From: Dolichospermum sp. FACHB-1091
GTDB lineage: Bacteria > Cyanobacteriota > Cyanobacteriia > Cyanobacteriales > Nostocaceae
Reading direction: 5' to 3'
Length of the DNA: 48,171 nt
Assembly (NCBI RefSeq): GCF_014697585.1
Contig: NZ_JACJSB010000034.1
Coordinates: 1 to 48,171, forward strand
The notes below the pieces were generated by a model. It was not told where the DNA came from. It worked only from the letters and a program-made list of their open reading frames with translations, and did no database searches. Each line of letters opens with the position of its first letter. Position 1 is the first letter of the stretch. Below, in pieces: positions 25,982 to 32,688 of this stretch. Made by a program: the position numbers and the translations under genes.

Positions 25982-26344
25982 ATGTCTTTAGAAAACGTCA
26001 AATCTTTCTACAAACACCTGGAAGAGAATGAAGCTTTTCGTGACCAAATCAAAGCTGCTGAGAATAAAGAAGAGTGTAGCCGAATAGTTAAAGAAGCTGG
26101 CTTTGATTTCACTTTAGAAGAATACGAAGAATATACTTATCAACTTTTAGAATCAGCTAATTCTGAAGATGAAATTCAAGATCTAGGTGAAAAGGAATTA
26201 GCAGCCGTTTTTGGTGGAATAACTGGAAATAATTCAAGAATTAGACCAATAATTCAACCATTATATGGAGTCGTGTGGCCACCACAAGGGAAATGGCCAC
26301 CTGTACAGGCGATGTATGGAGTTGTTAGAGGTGACACTTTTTAA
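25982..26344 (+). CDS. Nif11-leader RiPP precursor 3 (LYG and MYG motifs)
   Basis: The 120-residue precursor carries the shared Nif11-like leader with GG at 78-79. Its core has Leu-Tyr-Gly at 94-96 (QPLYGVVWPP) and Met-Tyr-Gly at 111-113 (QAMYGVV), the second again behind KWPP-V-Q. Both sites are followed by Val-Val. This is the closest of the three to PlpA-type spliceotide precursors and sits directly upstream of the radical SAM gene. If spliced at both sites it would carry beta-amino acids derived from Leu and Met. This product is predicted from family knowledge. Confidence 0.9.
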   Translation: MSLENVKSFYKHLEENEAFRDQIKAAENKEECSRIVKEAGFDFTLEEYEEYTYQLLESANSEDEIQDLGEKELAAVFGGITGNNSRIRPIIQPLYGVVWPPQGKWPPVQAMYGVVRGDTF

Positions 26345-26445
26345 GGGTAAATGTCCATTTTTGAACTGAAAAATTAAGTTTTTAGGGATGGATAAAAAGC
26401 CAATTTATTCATCCTTTACTCACAAAATTGATTGAGGATATTTCC

Positions 26446-27705
26446 ATGACTTATCACCGAATTAGCTATGCAGTGTGGGAAATTACCCTTAAATGTAATC
26501 TAGCTTGTCAACATTGTGGTTCTCGCGCTGGACATACCAGGACAAATGAACTTTCTACAGCAGAAGCTCTTAACTTAGTCCAGCAAATGGCCGAAGTAGG
26601 AATTACAGAAGTTACTATTATTGGAGGTGAAGCATTTCTTCGTCCCGATTGGTTAGAAATTGCCCAAGCAATTACTCAAGCTGGTATGATTTGTGGTATG
26701 ACCACCGGGGGTTATGGTATCACCTTAGAGACAGCCCACCGCATGAAAGCAGCAGGGATTCAAGTAGTTTCTGTATCCGTTGATGGTTTAGAAGCTACTC
26801 ATGACCGGATTCGCGGTAAACAAGGCTCATGGAAATGGGCATTTCAGACCATGAGTAACCTCAAAGAAGCGGGTATTCCCTTTGGTTGTAATACTCAAAT
26901 TAATCGGCTCTCAGCCCCAGAATTTCCCCAAATTTACGAACATCTCCGCGACGCGGGTATTTTCGCTTGGCAAATTCAATTAACCGTACCTATGGGGAAT
27001 GCAGCGGATAATAGCGAGATTTTATTACAACCTTATGAACTTTTGGATGTATATCCAATGATTGCTCGTGTTGCAAAACGAGCCAAGCAGGAAGGTGTAC
27101 AAGTGCAACCGGGAAATAATATTGGCTACTACGGACCCTATGAGCGATTATTGCGCGGGGGGGATGCGTGGTCATTTTGGCAGGGATGTAGCGCCGGACT
27201 CTCGGCTTTAGGTATTGAAGCGGACGGTGCTATCAAAGGTTGCCCATCTTTACCGACAACAGCTTATACAGGAGGTAATATCCGCGACCATTCACTGCGG
27301 ACAATTATTGAAGAAACAGAGGAACTGAGATTTAATCTTGGTGCTGGTACTCCCAAGGGAACAGAACACCTATGGGGTTTTTGCAAAACTTGTGAATTTG
27401 CGGAACTTTGTCGTGGTGGTTGTAGTTGGACTGCCCATGTTTTCTTTGATAAGAGAGGTAATAATCCTTACTGTCATCATCGCGCCTTAACCCAAGAAAA
27501 AAATGGCATTAGAGAGCGTGTTTTTCGGCAACGTCAAGCCAATGGAAATCCCTTTGATAATGGCGAATTTGCACTAATTGAGGAATCTATTAATACCCCT
27601 TGGATAGAAAATGACCCACTGCATTTTACGGCTGAGTTAATTCAATGGCCAAAAGGGTGGGAAAAAGAACCAGAGTTAGGCAAATCTTTAGTTAATTCCC
27701 ACTAA
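26446..27705 (+). CDS. Radical SAM/SPASM peptide maturase, PlpX-like (spliceotide enzyme)
   Basis: The 419-residue enzyme has the radical SAM motif CNLACQHC (C17-x3-C21-x2-C24) binding the SAM-cleaving 4Fe-4S cluster, GGEAF at 60-64, and a 7-Cys SPASM domain for auxiliary clusters: C248, C266, the C-x2-C-x5-C-x3-C run at 313-326, and C343. It is of the Nif11-class maturase type. In Pleurocapsa, PlpX with PlpY cuts tyramine from X-Tyr-Gly sites in Nif11-leader precursors. Three such precursors lie just upstream and a PlpY-like gene follows by 16 bases. I start at ATG 26446, eight bases after GAGGA; a TTG at 26428 is open but weaker. Confidence 0.9.
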   Translation: MTYHRISYAVWEITLKCNLACQHCGSRAGHTRTNELSTAEALNLVQQMAEVGITEVTIIGGEAFLRPDWLEIAQAITQAGMICGMTTGGYGITLETAHRMKAAGIQVVSVSVDGLEATHDRIRGKQGSWKWAFQTMSNLKEAGIPFGCNTQINRLSAPEFPQIYEHLRDAGIFAWQIQLTVPMGNAADNSEILLQPYELLDVYPMIARVAKRAKQEGVQVQPGNNIGYYGPYERLLRGGDAWSFWQGCSAGLSALGIEADGAIKGCPSLPTTAYTGGNIRDHSLRTIIEETEELRFNLGAGTPKGTEHLWGFCKTCEFAELCRGGCSWTAHVFFDKRGNNPYCHHRALTQEKNGIRERVFRQRQANGNPFDNGEFALIEESINTPWIENDPLHFTAELIQWPKGWEKEPELGKSLVNSH

Positions 27706-27721
27706 AATTCTGTTGAGAATC

Positions 27722-27925
27722 ATGAACAATATTTCCCCCGATTCTATCACTTTAGAAGATTCAAATACCTTTGTAAAATCTGAAACTGATTCAGATATTT
27801 CACAACCTTTATTACCTCGTTTGAGTTGGGATAATCAGATTACTTATTTGCGACTTATTTTTAGGGCTAAAAGAGCTTTAGACCGAATTGAGAAAGAAGC
27901 GGGTATTGTCAGGAGTGAAAGCTGA
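27722..27925 (+). CDS. Small PlpY-like accessory protein
   Basis: The 67-residue protein (MNNISPDSITLEDSNTFVKS, then PRLSWDNQITYLRLIFRAKR) lies 16 bases after the radical SAM gene. In the Pleurocapsa spliceotide pathway the small protein PlpY is needed together with PlpX for splicing. The size, position and a C-terminal amphipathic Trp/Leu/Arg helix fit that role. The assignment rests mainly on context. I start at the ATG at 27722; a TTG nine bases earlier is open. Confidence 0.7.
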   Translation: MNNISPDSITLEDSNTFVKSETDSDISQPLLPRLSWDNQITYLRLIFRAKRALDRIEKEAGIVRSES

Positions 27926-27981
27926 TGAAATCTAACATTTAATTGCAAGCAATTAAATTTACAGCACTTTAATTTTACCAC

Positions 27982-28016
27982 AAACCTGAAAATTTAAAGA
28001 TTCAGGTTTATTTTAT
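27982..28016 (+). terminator. Terminator after the radical SAM operon
   Basis: AAACCTGAA pairs with TTCAGGTTT (9 bp, 10-base loop), followed by ATTTTATTTA. It closes the operon 56 bases after the PlpY-like stop. Confidence 0.75.
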
Positions 28017-28211
28017 TTATATACCCATCCTAAATAAGACATAAATACCTCTTTTTTCTCTACCTCTGCGTCCTCTGTGTCCTAGTAGGTTCGTTCCCAA
28101 AAATCCCTTCACAAACCAGGGAGAATGTCTATATCTATAATTCAGATTATATAACTTTTATTCAGTAACTAAGAATTTGAGGTAAGATAAATAATCATCT
28201 GCCATTAATTC

Positions 28212-29219
28212 ATGACCAATATTATTCATAAACGGGCTGATTTTGATAGTCCATGGAAAGAAATTCTCACCGCATATTTTCCCCAAGCAATGCAATTCTT
28301 TTTTCCCGAAACCTACGCATTAATTAACTGGGAACGTCCTTATGAATTTCTCGATAAAGAATTTCAACAAATTACCCGTGAAGCCGAACAAGGAAAGAGA
28401 TATGCTGATCAATTAGTCAAAGTTTGGCAAATTCAGGGTGAACAATTGTGGTTATTAGTCCATGTAGAAATTCAGGGAAAAAAAGAAGATAATTTCGGTC
28501 AACGGATATTTACCTACAATTATCGCATTTTTGACAGTTTTGGTCAACCCGCAATCAGCTTGGCGATTTTATGTGACACCAACCGTGAATGGCGACCGAG
28601 TAATTACGGTTACAATTATCCCCAGACAAAGTTAAATTTTGAATTTGGTAGCATTAAACTGTTAGATTATGAACAACGGTGGCAAGAGTTAGAAAATAGT
28701 AAGAATCCTTTTGCTACAGTGGTTATGGCGCATTTGAAAACCCAGCAAACGCGCTCATATCCCCAAGAACGCAAAATCTGGAAATTCAGTTTAATTCGCA
28801 GGTTATACGATTTAGGCTTACAAGAGCAAGATATTCGTAACCTGTATCGCTTTATAGACTGGGTAATGATTTTACCAAAACCATTGGAAAATCAATTGTG
28901 GTCGGAGTATAAACAATTCGAGCAGGAGCGAACTATGAGATATATTACCACTGGTGAGCGCATAGGTTACGAGCGGGGAATAGAAGAAGGACGACTTGAA
29001 GGTAGACAAGAAGGTAGACAGGAAGGTAGACAGGAAGGTAGACAGGAAGGAGAACGGTTGGTTATTTTAAAACTGCTTAAAAAGCGATTGGGTGAATTAT
29101 CACCGGAAACGACACAGCTTATTCAATCTCTTTCTGTTAATCAGTTGGAAAATCTAAGCGAGGCTTTACTAGATTTTAGCAGTATGGCGGATTTACTTAA
29201 TTGGTTGCAATTAAATTAA
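28212..29219 (+). CDS. Rpn/DUF4351-type PD-(D/E)XK nuclease-like protein
   Basis: The 335-residue protein begins MTNIIHKRADFDSPWKEILT and contains LLVHVEIQGKKEDNFGQRIF, the catalytic E-x-Q core of the transposase/Rpn-like PD-(D/E)XK fold, then FTYNYRIFDSFGQPAISLAI. After a Glu/Gly/Arg-rich linker comes a C-terminal DUF4351-type domain (LLKKRLGELSPETTQLIQSL, then ALLDFSSMADLLNWL). The linker contains repeated EGRQ units encoded by tandem 12-base repeats. It lies at the right side of the peptide island and its 3' end begins duplicated block B. A decayed copy of that 3' end begins block A, so the gene may have been involved in the duplication. Confidence 0.86.
   Translation: MTNIIHKRADFDSPWKEILTAYFPQAMQFFFPETYALINWERPYEFLDKEFQQITREAEQGKRYADQLVKVWQIQGEQLWLLVHVEIQGKKEDNFGQRIFTYNYRIFDSFGQPAISLAILCDTNREWRPSNYGYNYPQTKLNFEFGSIKLLDYEQRWQELENSKNPFATVVMAHLKTQQTRSYPQERKIWKFSLIRRLYDLGLQEQDIRNLYRFIDWVMILPKPLENQLWSEYKQFEQERTMRYITTGERIGYERGIEEGRLEGRQEGRQEGRQEGRQEGERLVILKLLKKRLGELSPETTQLIQSLSVNQLENLSEALLDFSSMADLLNWLQLN
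28998..29050 (+). repeat. Tandem 12-bp repeat in the nuclease linker
   Basis: The unit GAAGGTAGACAG (first copy GAAGGTAGACAA) repeats about four times, encoding EGRQ units. The repeat keeps the frame, so copy-number change would lengthen or shorten the linker without breaking the protein. Confidence 0.85.
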
Positions 29220-29643
29220 TCCTCTTGTTGAAGTCTTCAAATATACGTAGGGTGGGTTAGCGACAGCGTAACCCACCATCTGATTAGGTATTTATGTTAA
29301 ATAAATTACATATCTTATATATTTTGTGCTTATAAGAGCTAATACATATATCTAAATTGTTAAATAAGTTAGAGATTTGTTTATATTTAAGTTAATAGGC
29401 AAAAGTGACAAAATTCCTACAGTAGTGCAACAATTATGTCCCTTTTTTTAGCTATTTTTAATCCGTAATTGCCTGTTTTTTTAGTGATTTTTTTAACTTA
29501 AAATAGCAATTTTACGGATATTTGTGCGTGAAATGCTGTTATCATCAAGCTATTGAAGGTGACAAAACTGAAACAATTATGTCACTTTTATTTTGTCTAA
29601 GTCTCTAGACAGAGGTTTTTATTTTGAATAGGATGTAGTCGGG
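29186..29643. repeat. Duplicated ~455-bp block, copy B (upstream of peptide gene 29714)
   Basis: This matches block A (23536-23991) from the last 12 codons of the DUF4351-type gene through the GTAGGGTGGGTTA palindrome (29247-29277) to GAATAGGATGTAGT. In this copy GTGACA and TGTCAC flank AAACTGAAACAATTA as a clean inverted pair (about 29561-29586), and a second GTGACA...TGTCCC pair lies at about 29405-29440. Block B ends 70 bases before a second double-glycine peptide gene. Confidence 0.85.
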
Positions 29644-29713
29644 AAATGAAAAAAGTACAACATTTCCTGTTTTCTAGATTTTTTGACTTTTTAAAACCAA
29701 GGAGAATACGAAG

Positions 29714-29881
29714 ATGGCTAAGATTCAAATTGCTGACTTGCATAGTGAAAATGTTGTTGAACTGACTGCTGAAGAACAATATTTAATTCAAGGTGGTTTC
29801 TTCTGGATACCTTTTTTGATTAAGGCGGCTGCTGCGGCTGTAAGAACGTATAGCGCTGGTCGTACTTTTGGGTGGTGGTAA
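29714..29881 (+). CDS. Double-glycine leader peptide (55 aa), bacteriocin-like
   Basis: This short gene encodes a leader MAKIQIADLHSENVVELTAE followed by EQYLIQGG (Gly-Gly at 27-28). The 27-residue core starts FFWIPFLIKAAAAAVRTYSA and ends TFGWW. The core is hydrophobic with basic residues, like an unmodified class II-type or GG-leader microcin-like peptide. AAGGAG lies ten bases before the ATG. It shares no leader sequence with the other precursors, yet lies behind the same duplicated block. A PpiC-type foldase gene, often seen with GG-peptide export systems, lies next to it on the opposite strand. Confidence 0.65.
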   Translation: MAKIQIADLHSENVVELTAEEQYLIQGGFFWIPFLIKAAAAAVRTYSAGRTFGWW

Positions 29882-30018
29882 ATTAATAATAATTTCCATC
29901 CTGTTTAGTTAAGGATTTTGGTAGGTTGGGTGGAAAGATAGTGAAACTCATAAAATCCTTAAAAATGTCCACTTTTTTCCTCAATCCAACCTACGTAATT
30001 TAATTTTCTGATGTAAAT

Positions 30019-30049
30019 GGTGGGTTACGCTGTCGCTAACCCACCCTAC
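30019..30049 (-). repeat. Third copy of the GTAGGGTGGGTTA palindrome (inverted)
   Basis: GGTGGGTTA / TAACCCACC pairs around CGCTGTCGC. It is the reverse of the palindromes in blocks A and B and lies 16 bases after the PpiC-like stop on its strand. A related GTAGGTTGGGT...CAACCTAC pair encloses 29923-29995. Confidence 0.75.
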
Positions 30050-30064
30050 ATTTTTGTGATTAAA

Positions 30065-30802
30065 TCACTCCAAATTCACATTAATCTCTGTTTGATTAAC
30101 CTGTTTTTTGATCCAACTTAATAGTAAATCGCTAACAATTTCCTGTCGCAATGTATCATTCAATTCCGGCTGAATAATCTCCTCAACAAAAATTAAATGT
30201 ACTCCTTTAGAAGTAATTATCGGTTTAATTACCTGTGGGGGTTTGGCACCAAAGACAGCAGCAGATATTTCTGGCTTTAAATCCCGACGATTTAATACTC
30301 CTAAATATCCTCCCTGACGACGTAATTCTACATCTTGAATATATTGGTGAGCTACATCATAAAAACTCATTTCTCCTTCTTTGACTGCATAAAAAAGTTC
30401 TATTGCTAGATCTTCATCATTAAATACAACTTCATACATGACCACACCAGCATAATTTAACTGATTTTCAAAGAAGAAAGGTTCGATTTGATCAGAAAAT
30501 AAATGCTTGCTTAACTTACCAGTAACCACACCAGTATAGACTATATCTTCAAAATCATCTATAGATAAACCATGTTTTTCTAACCATTCCCAGGTGTCAT
30601 TAGCACTGGTCAGGTCATTATTTAATCGCAGAAAATCCGCTGCTTTTTGTAATTCTTCAACTTCTACTTTTATCCCTGCTTCTTCCGCAGCATTTATAAT
30701 CACTTTTCGGCTGATAATTTGCTCAACTAACTCAGGTATTTTACAGGATAATTTAATTTGTTGTAAAATGTCTGATTGGGTAATGGTGATGCTTGCTGAC
30801 AT
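30065..30802 (-). CDS. PpiC-type peptidyl-prolyl isomerase (foldase)
   Basis: The 245-residue protein has an N-terminal SurA/PrsA-like helical region (MSASITITQSDILQQIKLSC) and a parvulin-type domain (AHQYIQDVELRRQGGYLGVL, then NRRDLKPEISAAVFGAKPPQ and ITSKGVHLIFVEE). There is no signal peptide, so it acts in the cytoplasm or is exported with a partner. In cyanobacteria such proteins frequently accompany HlyD/ABC exporters of GG-leader peptides. Here the convergent neighbour is the 55-residue GG peptide. I start at ATG 30802, behind GGGAGC; the longer open frame upstream reads into repeats. Confidence 0.82.
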   Translation of the reverse strand: MSASITITQSDILQQIKLSCKIPELVEQIISRKVIINAAEEAGIKVEVEELQKAADFLRLNNDLTSANDTWEWLEKHGLSIDDFEDIVYTGVVTGKLSKHLFSDQIEPFFFENQLNYAGVVMYEVVFNDEDLAIELFYAVKEGEMSFYDVAHQYIQDVELRRQGGYLGVLNRRDLKPEISAAVFGAKPPQVIKPIITSKGVHLIFVEEIIQPELNDTLRQEIVSDLLLSWIKKQVNQTEINVNLE

Positions 30803-30841
30803 AATTTGCTCCCTAAATACATAAATTATACCCCACCCTAA

Positions 30842-30864
30842 CCCTCCCCTTAGCAAGGGGAGGG
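30842..30864. repeat. Palindrome in the PpiC gene leader
   Basis: CCCTCCCCTT and AAGGGGAGGG form a perfect 10-bp stem around AGC. It is a widespread cyanobacterial repeat (CCCTAACCCTCCCCTT). It lies about 40 bases upstream of the PpiC start, so it would sit in the leader RNA or promoter. Confidence 0.75.
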
Positions 30865-31398
30865 GAAAGTTTTTAATGTATACAGCACTTCCCGATGTTA
30901 TGAGGTACAAGAACCCCACCCCCAACCCCCTCCAATATCAAAAGTTTATCCTTTTCTTCCCCCTGCAGCGGGGGGGATTGAGAGGGGTGCAGGGGGCAAA
31001 TGAAGTATCTCATAAGAGCGGAAACCTCTGTAAATGGCGGGGAGAGGCTTTGAAAATCCCATTTTAGCTAAAAAAATACACATTACCACAGAAAAAGAGA
31101 AAAATACGTAAGTGATAACTTCCAATAGATTAAGACCATGCTTAGAACCGACATTCCGCACTTCATTTTAAAGACCTTTCCCGCAATTTTAGAACACCGT
31201 CCTGATTTTTTGCAGCGGTACAGTTTACAGGATTTACTTTAATTCAACAGATTCAAGTCAATTGTCATCCTTCAAGTTGCTAAAACTTTATTAAATCGTA
31301 CTTTACAATCAATACCAACTATTTTTGGATCTGCTGCTGTTGAATTAAATCGTTTTCATAGTTCCGCTGTTTCAGTCGTTCTGTTCCTCATAAAGATT
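30865..31398. other. Repeat-rich spacer with a small decayed frame
   Basis: C-rich repeats (CCCCACCCCCAACCCCCTCC; CCCCCTGCAGCGGGGGG) fill about 30900-31000. At 31138-31242 a 34-codon frame with ATG (MLRTDIPHFILKTFPAILEH) ends at TAA, and the same frame stays open from there to the HopA1-like ATG at 31399. It looks like the remains of another gene, interrupted once. I do not recognise it. Confidence 0.35.
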
Positions 31399-32490
31399 AT
31401 GCAATTACTAGAAAATACCGCCACTGGACAATTATTAGAAGTTCTCGAAAATATTGTTGAGAAAGTTGAGATTAAACCGAATTTTTCCATCTGTCATCCT
31501 GATTATAAACCCTTGGAATTACCAAGTGCAGTAATTGAACGTTTCCAAAAAATGCCTACCAAAATGCAGCAGAAATATCTGAGTTTACAACTGCGAAGTT
31601 TTATTTATGGCATTTATTATAACGGTTCGATGCAAACTGCACTAGCATTAGATGGAGAAGAAAATAACTTAGCTCTAGACTTAGAAAATAATACTGTTTT
31701 AGGGGTAGATTTGGGATTTTATGAACAGTTGCACAAAAGTAACTGTGGAGAAGGGTATTTTGATTCTGGTTGGGCTGTAATTAAAGAAGAAATTGATGGT
31801 AGTCTAGCAGTAACTAAGGGCGGTTTAAGGTTACATATTCAGCCCGATAAACATTTAAAAAACCTTGAAAAATTGCCTGTAACTGGTGATGTAGTAGCAA
31901 TTCTTTTACCAAAAAATCGAGTCCAAAATGGTTTTTATATGGCTGTTGGTAATCAGGGATTTGCTCCTATTGATGATAGTAACTCTCACCCTATAACTGT
32001 ACGAATTTATTTTAATTTAACTCCTCAAGGTGCGGTAGAGGTGATGGGTAATTTAACACAGGGATTGAATAATTTAGCAATTCCTTTTAGTTTCAAAGTT
32101 TTGTATAATCCTCAAGATTATGGACGACATGATTCAGGAGTTTTGTATTTTGATAAAAGGGATTATCAAGCAGTTAGGCAAGTTTTGCAGGTTGTTTATC
32201 AAGAAAATAAAGTACATTTTCATTCAGAAATTCCTCTATTTACAATGCTGCTTGCACCAGGGTTAGGTTTAGCTGAAGAACCAGATCAAAAGTTTGCTGA
32301 AAAAGAAAGTTTTGGTATGAATCGTTGTCAAATTGTGGCCAATGGCTTATTAAAAGCTTGGTATCAAGGAGATAATTCAATTCAGGGAAGAATGCAAGCT
32401 ATTTGTGAGCAATTTTCTACTTTGGGAATTGATTTACAACGAGTTTATTTGAATGCTAATTCTGATGATATTTATCATGTTTTGGACTAA
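31399..32490 (+). CDS. HopA1-family protein
   Basis: The 363-residue protein belongs to the family named after the Pseudomonas type III effector HopA1: LQLRSFIYGIYYNGS, RIYFNLTPQGAVEVMGNL, PFSFKVLYNPQDYGRHDSGV, and FTMLLAPGLGLAEEPDQKFA followed by ESFGMNRCQIVANGLL. In class V lanthipeptide pathways a HopA1-like protein takes part in dehydration, acting on phosphorylated Ser/Thr. Cyanobacteria carry many near peptide genes. No kinase partner lies in the window, so dehydration of the nearby Thr/Ser-containing peptides is only a possibility. The start MQLLENTATG fits the family; the frame upstream is open only to a TAA at 31240. Confidence 0.8.
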   Translation: MQLLENTATGQLLEVLENIVEKVEIKPNFSICHPDYKPLELPSAVIERFQKMPTKMQQKYLSLQLRSFIYGIYYNGSMQTALALDGEENNLALDLENNTVLGVDLGFYEQLHKSNCGEGYFDSGWAVIKEEIDGSLAVTKGGLRLHIQPDKHLKNLEKLPVTGDVVAILLPKNRVQNGFYMAVGNQGFAPIDDSNSHPITVRIYFNLTPQGAVEVMGNLTQGLNNLAIPFSFKVLYNPQDYGRHDSGVLYFDKRDYQAVRQVLQVVYQENKVHFHSEIPLFTMLLAPGLGLAEEPDQKFAEKESFGMNRCQIVANGLLKAWYQGDNSIQGRMQAICEQFSTLGIDLQRVYLNANSDDIYHVLD

Positions 32491-32506
32491 CTTCTTCGTT
32501 TTCTCG

Positions 32507-32615
32507 TTCCCAGTCTCCGACTGGGAATGCTACCTAGAGGCTCTGCCTCCATAACTTAGTATCAATGAAGGCAGAGCATTAAGTAATTCCTTTCCATACT
32601 CTGTATGGGAAGGAG
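32507..32615. repeat. Intergenic repeat (CCCAGTC / GAGGCTCTGCCTC type)
   Basis: TTCCCAGTC-TCC-GACTGGGAA (32507-32527) is a perfect 9-bp hairpin, followed by GAGGCTCTGCCTC and GGCAGAGC and a CCATACTCTGTATGG palindrome. It is a known style of multicopy cyanobacterial intergenic repeat, lying between convergent HopA1-like and ppc genes. Confidence 0.7.
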
Positions 32616-32688
32616 AGCTTTTGTTTCGCGCAAAGGAGCAAAGGAAGAAATAGAATGAAAATTTCTGTCTCTTCCTTATTGTATTGTA

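Noticed and set aside
24931-26344. Nif11-like proteins taken as nitrogen-fixation genes
   Set aside because: The name is historical: here the Nif11 part is a leader ending in GG with a variable core and an adjacent radical SAM enzyme, so they are peptide precursors.
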